From Marinobacter pelagius (lineage in GTDB: Bacteria; Pseudomonadota; Gammaproteobacteria; Pseudomonadales; Oleiphilaceae): DNA of 64,000 nucleotides. Below the pieces are notes generated by a model, which was not told where the DNA came from, did not search any database, and saw only the letters and a list, made by a program, of their open reading frames with translations. Every line of letters begins with the position of its first letter. Position 1 is the first letter of the stretch. A program made the translations under genes and the position numbers. Below, piece after piece: positions 26,371 through 35,357 of the stretch. The stretch spans positions 124,001 to 188,000 of the forward strand of contig NZ_QNRO01000003.1 of NCBI RefSeq assembly GCF_003315345.1. The letters run 5' to 3'.

Positions 26371-27603
26371 ATGGCCAACGACCCTCTCGCACTTGGGCAA
26401 CTCTACCAGCAACAGTCCCGACGGGTGCTCGCAACGCTGATCCGCCTGCTCGGCGATTTTGCGCTGGCCGAGGAGGCTATGCAGGAGGCCTTCACCGCCG
26501 CTATCCGCCAATGGCCGGAGGAAGGCACCCCCGACAACCCGACCGCCTGGCTGATTCGTGCTGGTCAACGCAGGGGCATCGACCAGATCCGGCGCAAGCA
26601 GACCGCCCGGCAGTATTCCCATCTTCTGGCAAACGGTGAGGACGTTGCTCCCGAGCCCGATGAGCAATCCATCGCAGATGACCAGCTCCGGCTGCTGTTC
26701 ACCTGCTGCCACCCCGGCCTTTCCATAGATGCCCGGGTAGCCCTGACACTTCGGGAAATGTGCGGACTGACTACCGAGCAGGTAGCCAGTGGCCTGCTTC
26801 AGAAGCCGGCCACCCTGGCCCAACGCATCGTGCGCGCCAAGAAAAAGATCCGGGAAGCGGGAATCCCCTACGAGATTCCGGGCGCGAAAGAGCTTCCGCA
26901 GCGTTTGCCGGATGTGCTTCGAGTCGTATACCTCGTCTTCAATGAAGGCTACTCCCGAAGCGACGGAGAGTCGGTCGTAGACATCAGTCTCGCCAATAAG
27001 GCAATCCGACTTGCCGAGGAGCTTGGCGGCATGCTGCCGCAGGGGGAGGTATTCGGATTACTTGCGCTGATGCGACTGCAGCACTCCCGACGCCACGCGC
27101 GCCAGGACGCCGAAGGGGAACTGGTGACCCTCGAAGATCAGGATCGTAGCCGCTGGGACCAGCAAGACATCCGTCAGGGGCTGCAGTACCTTGAACTCGC
27201 CCTGACCGCTTCCCCCACCGGCCCCTACACCCTGCAGGCCTCCATCGCTGCCGTGCATGCCCAAGCGCTTCAGGCCGATACCACCGACTGGGCGCGAATT
27301 GTCCGGCTTTACGATGCGCTTTACCGCCAACAACCCTCTCCGATAATCGCACTCAACCGGGCGGTCGCCGTTGCCATGCGTGACACGCCGGCAGATGGAC
27401 TTCGGCTGCTTGAGGCCCTCATCCCGGAAAAAGCAATTCTCAATTACCACCTGTTCCATGCCGTGCGGGCCGATCTCTATCGCCGCGCCGGTGACACGAA
27501 AGCCGCAGCAACGGCCTACCAACGCGCCATAGAGCTGACCAGCCAGGGCCCCGAGCAACGTTTCCTTCAACGCAGGTTGGCAGCACTCGGGCCCATTACC
27601 TGA
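26371..27603 (+). CDS. ECF42-type sigma factor with C-terminal TPR-like extension
   Basis: A 410-residue sigma factor. Region 2 ('FALAEEAMQEAFTAAIRQW') and region 4 ('LTTEQVASGLLQKPATLAQRI') occupy the first 180 residues. A long helical extension with TPR-like repeats follows ('RADLYRRAGDTKAAATAYQ'), which is the mark of the ECF42 group. No anti-sigma gene is next to it; the group is thought to be controlled by the extension. Two genes downstream encode the YCII/DGPF and VOC proteins that accompany ECF42 factors. A promoter-like TGTCGA-N17-CGAC lies just after its stop, before the first of them. Confidence 0.9.
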   Translation: MANDPLALGQLYQQQSRRVLATLIRLLGDFALAEEAMQEAFTAAIRQWPEEGTPDNPTAWLIRAGQRRGIDQIRRKQTARQYSHLLANGEDVAPEPDEQSIADDQLRLLFTCCHPGLSIDARVALTLREMCGLTTEQVASGLLQKPATLAQRIVRAKKKIREAGIPYEIPGAKELPQRLPDVLRVVYLVFNEGYSRSDGESVVDISLANKAIRLAEELGGMLPQGEVFGLLALMRLQHSRRHARQDAEGELVTLEDQDRSRWDQQDIRQGLQYLELALTASPTGPYTLQASIAAVHAQALQADTTDWARIVRLYDALYRQQPSPIIALNRAVAVAMRDTPADGLRLLEALIPEKAILNYHLFHAVRADLYRRAGDTKAAATAYQRAIELTSQGPEQRFLQRRLAALGPIT

Positions 27604-27619
27604 AAAAAGTTTCCGATGT

Positions 27620-27646
27620 TGTCGATTGCCGTTGGTGCCGGACGAC
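27620..27646 (+). promoter_or_regulatory. ECF42-type promoter before the VOC/YCII genes
   Basis: TGTCGA at 27620-27625, seventeen bases, CGAC at 27643-27646. From memory of published ECF42 work, the group recognises TGTCGA near -35 and CGA near -10. The ATG of the VOC gene follows 34 bases later. No such motif is seen in front of the sigma gene itself. Confidence 0.65.
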
Positions 27647-27679
27647 TCAGTCATATAACCACCAACGGAGAATCATCAG

Positions 27680-28147
27680 ATGAACAAAATCCTTGAGGCC
27701 GCGGCGGATACTGCCGCCGAAAACAGCCAATTGCCACGGGAAATGAACATACATGTGGCATTTCCCGGAACCTGCCGTGAGGCCATGGAATTCTATTCCG
27801 AAGTCACCGGCGGCCTCCTGGAGGCCATGATTACCTATGGCGAGACCCCTGCCGCGGAAGAAGTGTCCGCTGACATGCATGATCGGATCGTCCATGCCTC
27901 CGTTAACCTCAGAGGACGAAGGCTGATGGGCGCTGATTGCCTCGAATATCAGCAGCCTGAGGGCGCCCAGATTCACCTGGAATACGACCGCGAGGATCAG
28001 GCGGAAAGGGTCTTCCGAGCGCTTTCCGATGGGGGCCAGGTAATCATGCCTTTCGAGCAGACCTTCTGGGCCCATCGCTTCGGCATGACCCGTGACCGGT
28101 ACGGGCTTCAGTGGATGATCAGCTGCGGACTCGAGCAGTGCACGTAA
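27680..28147 (+). CDS. VOC-superfamily (PhnB/glyoxalase-like) protein
   Basis: A 155-residue VOC-fold protein of the PhnB type, with 'MNIHVAFPGTCREAMEFYSE' and 'GMTRDRYGLQWMISC' as landmarks (shown as the family's start and end). The N-terminal 20 residues are an extension rich in Ala. PhnB-like proteins lack most glyoxalase metal ligands and have no established reaction. It is the first gene after the ECF42-type promoter and is followed after 18 bases by the YCII protein. Confidence 0.82.
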   Translation: MNKILEAAADTAAENSQLPREMNIHVAFPGTCREAMEFYSEVTGGLLEAMITYGETPAAEEVSADMHDRIVHASVNLRGRRLMGADCLEYQQPEGAQIHLEYDREDQAERVFRALSDGGQVIMPFEQTFWAHRFGMTRDRYGLQWMISCGLEQCT

Positions 28148-28165
28148 CAACAAAAGGAGCAGACC

Positions 28166-28525
28166 ATGAAATACGTTGCCCTGGTTTATTACCAGGAAAG
28201 CATCATCAATGCGATGACCGATCAGGAATGGCATGACCTCAACCAGGAATGCGTGGCCGGCGTCGAGCGGTTGTCAGCCCAGGGTCATTTCGTGACCGGT
28301 CAGCCCCTGCAACCGGTGGATACCGCAACCACCGTTCGCGTCCGGAATGAGGAGGTGCTGATCACTGATGGACCCTTCGCGGAAACCAAGGAACAACTTG
28401 CGGGGTTCTACCTGCTCGAAGCCAGGGATCTGAACGAGGCGATCCAACTGGCAAGCCGTATTCCACCGGCACGATTCGGCAGTATCGAAGTGCGACCGGC
28501 TCGGGAACTGCCTCCCAAGGATTGA
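28166..28525 (+). CDS. YCII-family DGPF-domain protein
   Basis: A 119-residue protein with 'MKYVALVYYQE' at the start and the defining 'DGPFAETKEQLAGFYLLEA' motif. DGPF proteins are the constant partners of ECF42 sigma factors; their biochemical role is unknown. AAAGGAG precedes the ATG. It ends the ECF42 cluster, and a stem-loop follows. Confidence 0.9.
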   Translation: MKYVALVYYQESIINAMTDQEWHDLNQECVAGVERLSAQGHFVTGQPLQPVDTATTVRVRNEEVLITDGPFAETKEQLAGFYLLEARDLNEAIQLASRIPPARFGSIEVRPARELPPKD

Positions 28526-28531
28526 GAGGTT

Positions 28532-28558
28532 GCAGGTCAGCCCCGAGGGCTGACTTGC
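28532..28558. terminator. Stem-loop between convergent genes
   Basis: GTCAGCCC/GGGCTGAC with a three-base loop, extended by GCA/TGC, lies between the YCII gene and the OsmC-YcaO gene. No T-run follows on either strand, so termination is plausible but weak evidence. Confidence 0.5.
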
Positions 28559-28565
28559 CTATGCT

Positions 28566-30758
28566 TCAGACCTTGAGGCCCGCTGCCCGCACCCGGGCCG
28601 CGTGCAGCTTCTTGTAGCTCTCGACCAGGCGCAAGTGCTTGTCGAGGCCTTCCAGCTGCATGTTGGTCGGGGTCAGGCCGTGGAAGCGCACGGTGCCCTC
28701 CACCGAGCCGACCACTGCGTCCATGGTCTCGTCCCCGAACATGCGGCGGAAGTTGACGATGTAATCGTCCAGTTCCAGCTCGTCATCCAGGGTCACTTCC
28801 AGCACCGCTTGCATGGCCTGATAGAACAGGCCGCGTTCGACGGTGTTGTCGTTGAACTGCAGGAACATCTCGACAAATTCCAGCGCTTCCTCATGCCAGC
28901 CCAGGGCCAGGCAGATCAGCAGCTTGAGCTCCAGGATGGTCAGCTGCCCCCACACGGTGTTTTCATCAAACTCCACGCCGATCAGATTGATGATGGTCAT
29001 GTAGTTATCGAGCTGGCTCGCTTCCAGTCGCTCCGCCAGGTCCGCCAGCTGCTCGTCACTCAGGGAGTGCAGGTTGAGGATGTCTTCCCGGTAGTCCAGG
29101 GCCATGTTGGTGTTGTCCCAGATCAGGTCCTCCACCGGATAGACCTCCGAGTAGCCCGGCACCAGAATGCGGCAGGTCGGGGCGCCAAGATCCTCATGCA
29201 CCGCCACGTAAACTTCCTTGCCCAGGTCCGCGAGGATACCGAAGAGCAGATCGGCCTCTTCCTCATTGCTGCCGGAGAAGTTCCAGTCACTGAACTCGTA
29301 GTCGGACTTCGCGCTGAAGAAGCGCCAGGACACCACCCCCGTGGAGTCGATGAAGTGCTCCACGTAATTGTTCGGTTCGGATACCGCCAGACTGTTGAAC
29401 GTGGGCGGCGGCACATCGTTCAGGCCCTCGAAGCTGCGGCCCTGCATCAGCTCGGTCAGGCTGCGCTCCAGGGCCACATGGAAGCTTGGATGGGCCCCGA
29501 AGGAGGCGAACACGCCGCCGGTTTTCGGGTTCATCAGGGTCACACACATTACCGGGAACCGACCGCCCAGGGAGGCATCCTTCACCAGCACCGGGAAGCC
29601 CTGGGCTTCCAGCGCCTCGATGGCTTCCACGATCTCGGGATAGCGCGCCAGCACATGCCGGGGCACATCCGGCAGGACAATCTCTTCCTCGATGATCTGC
29701 TTCTTCACCGCACGCTCGAAAATCTCGGACAGGCACTGCACCTTGGCCTCGGCCAGAGTGTTACCGGCACTCATGCCGTTGCTCAGGAACAGGTTTTCAA
29801 TCAGGTTGGAGGGGAAATACACCACCTCACCGTCGGACTGGCGCACGAACGGCAGGGAGCAGATACCCCGGTCCACGCGGCCGGAGTTGGTGTCGATCAG
29901 GTTGGAACCACCAAGCTCCCCCTCCGGGTTATAGATAGTCAGGCAGTGGTCGTCCAGGATGCCTTCGGGCAGCTCGTCATCCGGGCCCGGCTGGAACCAC
30001 TTCTCGTCCGGGTAGTGCACAAACCCGGCGTTGGCGATGTCCTCGCCGAAGAACTGGTCGTTGTAGAAGAAGTTGCAGTTCAGCCGCTCGATGAACTCGC
30101 CCAGGGCGGAACACAGGGCGCTCTCCTTGGTGGCACCCTTGCCGTTGGTAAAGCACATGGGCGAGGCGGCATCTCGGATGTGCAGCGACCACACGTGGGG
30201 CACGATGTTGCGCCAGGAGGCAATCTCGATCTTCATGCCCAGCTCACGCAGGATGCCGGTCATTCTGGCGATGGTCTGCTCCAGGGGTGCGTCCTTGCCC
30301 TCGATGAAGGTGTGGTGCTCGCTGTCCGGCTCCACCATCAGCAGCGCCTGGGCGTCCTCATCCAGACTTTCCACGGTCTCGATTTCGAAGTTCGGGCCGG
30401 TCTGCACCACCTTCTTGACGGTACAGCGGTCGATGGAACGCAGGATCCCTTGCCGGTCTTTCTCCGGCAGGTCCTCGGGCAGCTCTACCTGGATCTTGAA
30501 GATCTGGTTGTACCGGTTCTCCGGGTCCACGATGTTGTTCTGGGACAGCCGGATGTTGTCGGTGGGAATATTGCGCGCCAGGCAATACACCCGAACGAAA
30601 TAGGCCGCACACAGGGCTGAGGATGCCAGGAAGTAGTCGAAAGGACTCGGCGCCGAGCCATCACCCTTGTACCGGATGGGCTGATCGGTGACGACGGTGA
30701 AGTCGTCGAACTTGGCTTCAAGGCGGAGGTTGTCGAGAAAATTGACTTTGATTTCCAT
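28566..30758 (-). CDS. OsmC-YcaO fusion protein
   Basis: A 730-residue protein with two parts. Residues 1-150 form an OsmC-like domain, with 'SAPSPFDYFLASSALCAAYF' carrying a Cys at the usual peroxidatic position and 'DRCTVKK' carrying the second. Residues from about 160 form a YcaO domain, with the ATP-binding region around 'ESALCSALGEFIERL' and a C-terminal TPR-like helical part ('LLICLALGWHEEALEFVEMF') as in E. coli YcaO, which helps RimO methylthiolate ribosomal protein S12. The fusion joins thiol-peroxide chemistry to a YcaO ATPase. It is divergent from a VOC gene. Function of the fusion is unknown to me. Confidence 0.9.
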   Translation of the reverse strand: MEIKVNFLDNLRLEAKFDDFTVVTDQPIRYKGDGSAPSPFDYFLASSALCAAYFVRVYCLARNIPTDNIRLSQNNIVDPENRYNQIFKIQVELPEDLPEKDRQGILRSIDRCTVKKVVQTGPNFEIETVESLDEDAQALLMVEPDSEHHTFIEGKDAPLEQTIARMTGILRELGMKIEIASWRNIVPHVWSLHIRDAASPMCFTNGKGATKESALCSALGEFIERLNCNFFYNDQFFGEDIANAGFVHYPDEKWFQPGPDDELPEGILDDHCLTIYNPEGELGGSNLIDTNSGRVDRGICSLPFVRQSDGEVVYFPSNLIENLFLSNGMSAGNTLAEAKVQCLSEIFERAVKKQIIEEEIVLPDVPRHVLARYPEIVEAIEALEAQGFPVLVKDASLGGRFPVMCVTLMNPKTGGVFASFGAHPSFHVALERSLTELMQGRSFEGLNDVPPPTFNSLAVSEPNNYVEHFIDSTGVVSWRFFSAKSDYEFSDWNFSGSNEEEADLLFGILADLGKEVYVAVHEDLGAPTCRILVPGYSEVYPVEDLIWDNTNMALDYREDILNLHSLSDEQLADLAERLEASQLDNYMTIINLIGVEFDENTVWGQLTILELKLLICLALGWHEEALEFVEMFLQFNDNTVERGLFYQAMQAVLEVTLDDELELDDYIVNFRRMFGDETMDAVVGSVEGTVRFHGLTPTNMQLEGLDKHLRLVESYKKLHAARVRAAGLKV

Positions 30759-30933
30759 AGCGGGAGCACCAGGCTTGGAGAATTTCGGCGAGCCGTCAAG
30801 CTAAAATGCGCTATTATCCAGTTTTTGCAAGGCCCCGTCTCTCCGTAATACTGCGACGGAGTAGGGACGACTAATCTTTTCATCGCACCCTTCGTAAATA
30901 CGGTGCTGAATCAATCAACGAGGAGAAAACATT

Positions 30934-31305
30934 ATGATCTTCTACGTCACCCTCGGTGTCAGTGACATGGAACGGGCAAAGGCCTTCTACAGCGACTTGC
31001 TGGGCGATCTGGGCGCCAAGGTCCTGCTGGACATGGGACGCATTGCCTTCATCGGCAAAAGCATGCGCGAACCGATGCTGGCGGTGTGCATTCCCTTTAA
31101 CGAAGAGCCCAACCACCCGGGCAACGGCAACATGCTGGCGATCCACCCCGGCCCCAAAGAAGCGGTCGATGCCCACTACAAAAAGGCCATCGAACTGGGC
31201 GCCACCTGTGACGGCGAGCCGGGACAACGGATTCCGGGACAGTTCTATGGGGCCTACGTGAAAGACCCGGACGGCAACAAGCTGGCGTTTTACCACTTCG
31301 GCTGA
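30934..31305 (+). CDS. VOC-family (glyoxalase-like) protein
   Basis: A 123-residue single-module VOC protein: 'FYVTLGVSDMERAKAFYSDL' at the start and 'AYVKDPDGNKLAFYHFG' at the end. Only some of the metal ligands of true glyoxalase I are evident, so substrate is unassigned. GAGGAG precedes the ATG. It is divergent from the OsmC-YcaO fusion, which suggests a shared stress response. Confidence 0.82.
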   Translation: MIFYVTLGVSDMERAKAFYSDLLGDLGAKVLLDMGRIAFIGKSMREPMLAVCIPFNEEPNHPGNGNMLAIHPGPKEAVDAHYKKAIELGATCDGEPGQRIPGQFYGAYVKDPDGNKLAFYHFG

Positions 31306-31335
31306 GCCGACTGAAAAGCTTTCAACAGGCGCGTA

Positions 31336-32079
31336 TCAAACCGCCACTTGTGGCGAAAACCGACGGTCCCAGGTTCGTTCCAGTGCCTCGAACAGACTGT
31401 CGGTTGCCAGCGCCAGCAAGCCGATCAGGATCGCCCCCTGCAGCACATATGCGGTGTTGCCGTTGACCAGTCCGGCAATGACCGGATCGCCCAACGTTCG
31501 GGCACCGATGGTGGAGCCAATGGCTGCGGTGGCGATGTTGATGGTGACCGAGGTGCGGATGCCGGCAAGAATCACCCTGCCCGCCAGGGGCAGTTCGGCC
31601 CGCACCAGTACCTGCAGGGGTGACATGCCCATTCCCCTGGCCGCCTCCTTCACGGCAGGGCTGATGCCTTCCAGGCCCGCCAGGGTGTTACGCAGAATCG
31701 GCAGCAAGCCATAGAGCATCAGGGCAACCAGTATCGGCGCTTCCCCGAAACCGAGAACCGGCACCGCCAGCGCCAGCACCGCGACCGGCGGGAAGGTCTG
31801 GCCGATGGACGCCACCTGACTGACCAGCGGCAGGAAATCGCGGCCCGAGGGACGGGTGGCGAAAATGCCGCCGGCCACGGCGACCAGGGTGCCCACCGCC
31901 GCGGAGATCAGGACCAGTAGCAAATGGTTCTGCAGGAGGAACAGAAAACTCTCCCGCTCATAGATCACCTGCTGTTTGTCCGGCTGCACCCAGTGAAACA
32001 GCGGCTCCAGTGCCGGCATACCGGCGCTCAGTCCGCACAGGAGAACGGCCAGCAGGACAGGCGGCAACCAGAGTCGCAT
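31336..32079 (-). CDS. yehW: Osmoprotectant ABC transporter permease, YehW type
   Basis: A 247-residue inner-membrane permease with about six helices and the EAA-loop 'EAARGMGMSPLQVLVRAELP' for contact with the ATPase. It is the fourth gene of a binding protein-permease-ATPase-permease set in the order yehZ-yehY-yehX-yehW, as in the YehZYXW (OsmF) glycine betaine system. Its ATG overlaps the ATPase stop by one base (TGATG). Confidence 0.85.
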   Translation of the reverse strand: MRLWLPPVLLAVLLCGLSAGMPALEPLFHWVQPDKQQVIYERESFLFLLQNHLLLVLISAAVGTLVAVAGGIFATRPSGRDFLPLVSQVASIGQTFPPVAVLALAVPVLGFGEAPILVALMLYGLLPILRNTLAGLEGISPAVKEAARGMGMSPLQVLVRAELPLAGRVILAGIRTSVTINIATAAIGSTIGARTLGDPVIAGLVNGNTAYVLQGAILIGLLALATDSLFEALERTWDRRFSPQVAV

Positions 32080-33026
32080 CAGGCGCCTTCCTGAATCAGT
32101 CGTTCACGGGTAATCACTCCCGTCTCCTCCCCTCGGGCATTGAAGACGGGCACCTGCTCCGCCCCCTGCCAGAGCATGACCGACAGCGCCAGACGAAGAT
32201 TGTCCTCTTCCTTGAGCCCCTCCGCCCCCGGTTCCGGGCGTTTCGGCGCCGGATGGGCCTGCATCAGCTGCCGCACCGGGCGCAGGCTCATCAGTTTCAG
32301 GCCCCGGTCCTGTTTGCCCACCAGGTTCTCGACAAACTCAGACGCCGGCCGCCGGAGGATGTTCTCGGGGGTGTCGTGCTGGATGATGCGCCCCTGGTCC
32401 ATCACCGCAATACGGGTCGCCAGTTTCAGAGCCTCATCAATGTCATGGGTGACGAAAACGGTGGTTTTGCGGACCTGCTTCTGGATGCGCAGCATCTCCA
32501 GCTGAAGATTCTCCCGGGTGATCGCATCCAGCGCACCGAAGGGCTCATCCATCAACAGGATGTTCGGGTCTGCCGCCAGCGCCCGGGCCACCCCTACCCG
32601 CTGCGCCTGACCGCCGGACAGTTGCTGGGGGTATTTATTGGCGTGGGTGGCCGGGTCGAGATCCAGCAGGGTCATCAGCTCGTGGACCCGCGCGTCGATC
32701 CGGTCCCGGGGCCACTTCAATAACTGGGGCACCATGGCGATGTTCCGCGCCACCGTCCAATGGGGGAACAGGCCCGTGCCCTGGATCACGTACCCCATGT
32801 TCAGCCGCAGCTGCTCCGCATTCATGGTGGTGATGTCTTCCCCGTCCACCAGGATCTCGCCTTCACTGTGGGGCAACAGGCGGTTGATCATCCGCAGCGT
32901 GGTGGATTTGCCGCAGCCGGAACTGCCCACCAGGACGCAGACCTCGCCGGTTTCGATGGTCAGGTTGATGTTATCCACCGCGACGGTAGGACCGAAGCGC
33001 CGGGTGACATGTTTCAGTTCGATCAT
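32079..33026 (-). CDS. yehX: Osmoprotectant ABC transporter ATP-binding protein, YehX type
   Basis: A 315-residue ABC ATPase: Walker A 'GSSGCGKST', signature 'LSGGQAQR', Walker B 'ILLMDEPFG' and switch 'VFVTHD'. The C-terminal 80 residues read like a CBS-type regulatory region, as in OpuCA/YehX proteins. It lies between the two permease genes. Substrate is probably glycine betaine or a related solute. Confidence 0.9.
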   Translation of the reverse strand: MIELKHVTRRFGPTVAVDNINLTIETGEVCVLVGSSGCGKSTTLRMINRLLPHSEGEILVDGEDITTMNAEQLRLNMGYVIQGTGLFPHWTVARNIAMVPQLLKWPRDRIDARVHELMTLLDLDPATHANKYPQQLSGGQAQRVGVARALAADPNILLMDEPFGALDAITRENLQLEMLRIQKQVRKTTVFVTHDIDEALKLATRIAVMDQGRIIQHDTPENILRRPASEFVENLVGKQDRGLKLMSLRPVRQLMQAHPAPKRPEPGAEGLKEEDNLRLALSVMLWQGAEQVPVFNARGEETGVITRERLIQEGA

Positions 33027-33046
33027 CCGGACAAATCCTCTTCCTG

Positions 33047-34234
33047 TCAGGCCGTGGCCGGGGTCGGCTTCAGGCTGGCAGCGAGCATGGTGAATACGGC
33101 ATCGGCCAGCAGGGCAAGCGCAATGGTGGGCAAGGCCCCGAGCAACACCAGATCCATCGCCGCCTGACCGAGCCCCTGGAAAATAAAACTGCCAAAGCCG
33201 CCGGCACCGATCAGGGCCGCCACCGCCGTCAGACCGATGGCCTGAATGGTGGTAATGCGCACCCCCTCAATGATGACCGGCAGCGCCAGCGGTAACTTGA
33301 GCTTGAAAAACAGCTGGCGCTCATTCATGCCCATACCCCGGCCAGCATCGGCCAGGTTCTCGGGCACTTCGGTGAGCGCGACAAAGGTGTTGCGAACCAT
33401 CGGCAGCAGACTGTAGGCGACCAGGGCCAGCAACGCGGGCGTCCAGCCGATCCCCCGGATACCCAGCGTTTCCAGGACCGGGAAGGCCGCCACCAGGGCG
33501 CTCAGCGGTGCAATCAGCAAACCGAACACCGCCAGGCTGGGAATGGTCTGGAGAAAACTCACCAGACCGAGGATGGGCCGCTGCCAGCCGGGACTGCGCA
33601 TCATTTTCAGTGCCAGACCAAACGCCAGAACGGCACTGATGGCCACCGCCCCGAACGCCAGCGCCAGATGCGTCCAGAACGCCTGCTCGAACTTGGCCGG
33701 CCGCGCGTTGAATTCCCGCACCAGCGACAGGCTCTCGAGGCCTTCGCTCTGCAGGAATATCAGCCAACTGCCACCAATCACAACCACCAGCAGGAGCTCC
33801 AGCCCCCGCCGGCTCCCGAGCCGCCCCAGAGTCTCGATCAACATCAGGAACAAAAAAAACAACAGGCACCAGAAACCCGCACCAATGGACGAGCGGGCAA
33901 AGGGGGAATCCTCCGGCAGATGCCGGCTCGCAAACACATCCAACAAGAGGGGCAGCAGTGCCAACGAGAGGCCAAGCAGGGCGAGCTGGATCAGGTAGCG
34001 GCCACGGAGATTCAGGAAGGCGAGCAGAATGGAGCCGGCCAGCGTCGACGTGACCAGGGCCGCGCCGCCCCAGCCAACCGCCGAGACCAGGCCATGGCCG
34101 GTGCCGGGCACGATGCGATTGGGCTGGATGGTGCCAACGTCCAGAAGCCAGACCAGGGCCAGGGCCAGCAACCCCAGCGCGGGAATGACACGGTTCGGCA
34201 TAAGCTGACTGGATTCGGAGCGGCTAACCGACAA
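33047..34234 (-). CDS. yehY: Osmoprotectant ABC transporter permease, YehY type
   Basis: A 395-residue permease, longer than the other one because of about five extra N-terminal helices, as in E. coli YehY (about 385 residues). The permease core at the C-terminal half has the loop 'DAGRGMGMNERQLFFKLKLP'. It follows the binding-protein gene by three bases and precedes the ATPase gene by 20. Confidence 0.88.
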   Translation of the reverse strand: MSVSRSESSQLMPNRVIPALGLLALALVWLLDVGTIQPNRIVPGTGHGLVSAVGWGGAALVTSTLAGSILLAFLNLRGRYLIQLALLGLSLALLPLLLDVFASRHLPEDSPFARSSIGAGFWCLLFFLFLMLIETLGRLGSRRGLELLLVVVIGGSWLIFLQSEGLESLSLVREFNARPAKFEQAFWTHLALAFGAVAISAVLAFGLALKMMRSPGWQRPILGLVSFLQTIPSLAVFGLLIAPLSALVAAFPVLETLGIRGIGWTPALLALVAYSLLPMVRNTFVALTEVPENLADAGRGMGMNERQLFFKLKLPLALPVIIEGVRITTIQAIGLTAVAALIGAGGFGSFIFQGLGQAAMDLVLLGALPTIALALLADAVFTMLAASLKPTPATA

Positions 34235-34237
34235 ACC

Positions 34238-35161
34238 TCACTCCCGGGCCAGGGAATCCAGGTAGTCCCGCGCCACTGTCTGGGCGGGCACACCATTTAC
34301 CGCAACCTGGCCGTTCAGGCGCTGCAGGGTTTCCAGATCCAGGGATTCGAAGATGGGCTCCAGCACCTCCCGGATCTGCGGGTAGGTTTCCAGCACCTCG
34401 GCACGGACGATGGGCGCCGGCTGGTACACCGGCTGAACGCCCAGGGTGTCTTCCATCACCTTCAGATCCAGCGCGTCCAGACCGCCATCGGTGCCATAGG
34501 TCATGGCGCCGTTGACGTCGTTGTTGTTCAGAGCCGCTGCCCGGAGGGTGGCGGCGGTGTTGCCACCGGACAGAATCAGCAGCTGATCGGACGCCAGCTC
34601 GAAGCCATACGCTTCCTGAAACGCGGGCAAGGCGCTGGCTGATTCCACAAACTCGGCACTGGCCGCAAACTTGAAGGCACCACCGTCATTGATGTACCCG
34701 GCCAGGTCTTCCAGGGTCTTCAGGCTGTTCTCCCGCGCCAGGTCCCCGCGCACACTCATGGCCCAGGTGTTGTTGGCCTGCGCCGGTGTCAGCCAGACGA
34801 TGTTGTGCGCTTCCTCATCGAGACGGGCGGCCTGCTCGTAGGCCTTGTCCGCGTCTTTCCAGATGTCGCGATCGGCCTGGTCATGGAAGAACGCCGCGTT
34901 GCCGGTGTACTCCGGGTAGACATCGATTTCGCCCGCCTTGATGGCGTTGCGCACGATGCTCGTGCCCCCGAGCTGAAGGCGATTTTCCACCGGAATGCCG
35001 GCCTCTTCCAGGGACTGCAGTACCATCTGGCCCAATACGGCGCCTTCGGTATCGATCTTGGATGACACCACCACCGGGTCGGCGGCCATGGCCGGCGCAG
35101 TGATCAACATGGCGGTCAGTGCCGCAGCGCGGCGAAAACGGGAGATGGGGAACACGGCCAT
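34238..35161 (-). CDS. yehZ: Osmoprotectant-binding protein, YehZ/OsmF type
   Basis: A periplasmic binding protein of about 307 residues with signal peptide 'LTAMLITAPAMAADP' and a type 2 binding-protein fold of the glycine betaine/choline group ('EIDVYPEYTGN' is a family landmark). The ATG at 35161 lies almost on top of an AGAGG element; a GTG six bases downstream has ideal spacing to it and may be the true start. It begins the yehZYXW operon and is divergent from the TauD-like gene. Confidence 0.88.
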   Translation of the reverse strand: MAVFPISRFRRAAALTAMLITAPAMAADPVVVSSKIDTEGAVLGQMVLQSLEEAGIPVENRLQLGGTSIVRNAIKAGEIDVYPEYTGNAAFFHDQADRDIWKDADKAYEQAARLDEEAHNIVWLTPAQANNTWAMSVRGDLARENSLKTLEDLAGYINDGGAFKFAASAEFVESASALPAFQEAYGFELASDQLLILSGGNTAATLRAAALNNNDVNGAMTYGTDGGLDALDLKVMEDTLGVQPVYQPAPIVRAEVLETYPQIREVLEPIFESLDLETLQRLNGQVAVNGVPAQTVARDYLDSLARE

Positions 35162-35357
35162 TCCTCTTGGTCGTTTGGCTGAATTTGGAATCCAAAGGCT
35201 GTCGCAACATGCGAACGCACGTTGCAGCCACAACCATTCAGTCTATGGCACGCACATACGAAGGCAAGGCGGAATTGGTCTTTCAACGCCCCAAAGGGGT
35301 TGTGTACAAAACACAGTGCGTTAGTCTGATCATGAATTAACCAGCAAGGGAGTCAGG

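Noticed and set aside
28602-30620. 672-codon plus-strand frame opposite the OsmC-YcaO fusion
   Set aside because: Antisense shadow; the minus frame has both domain signatures.
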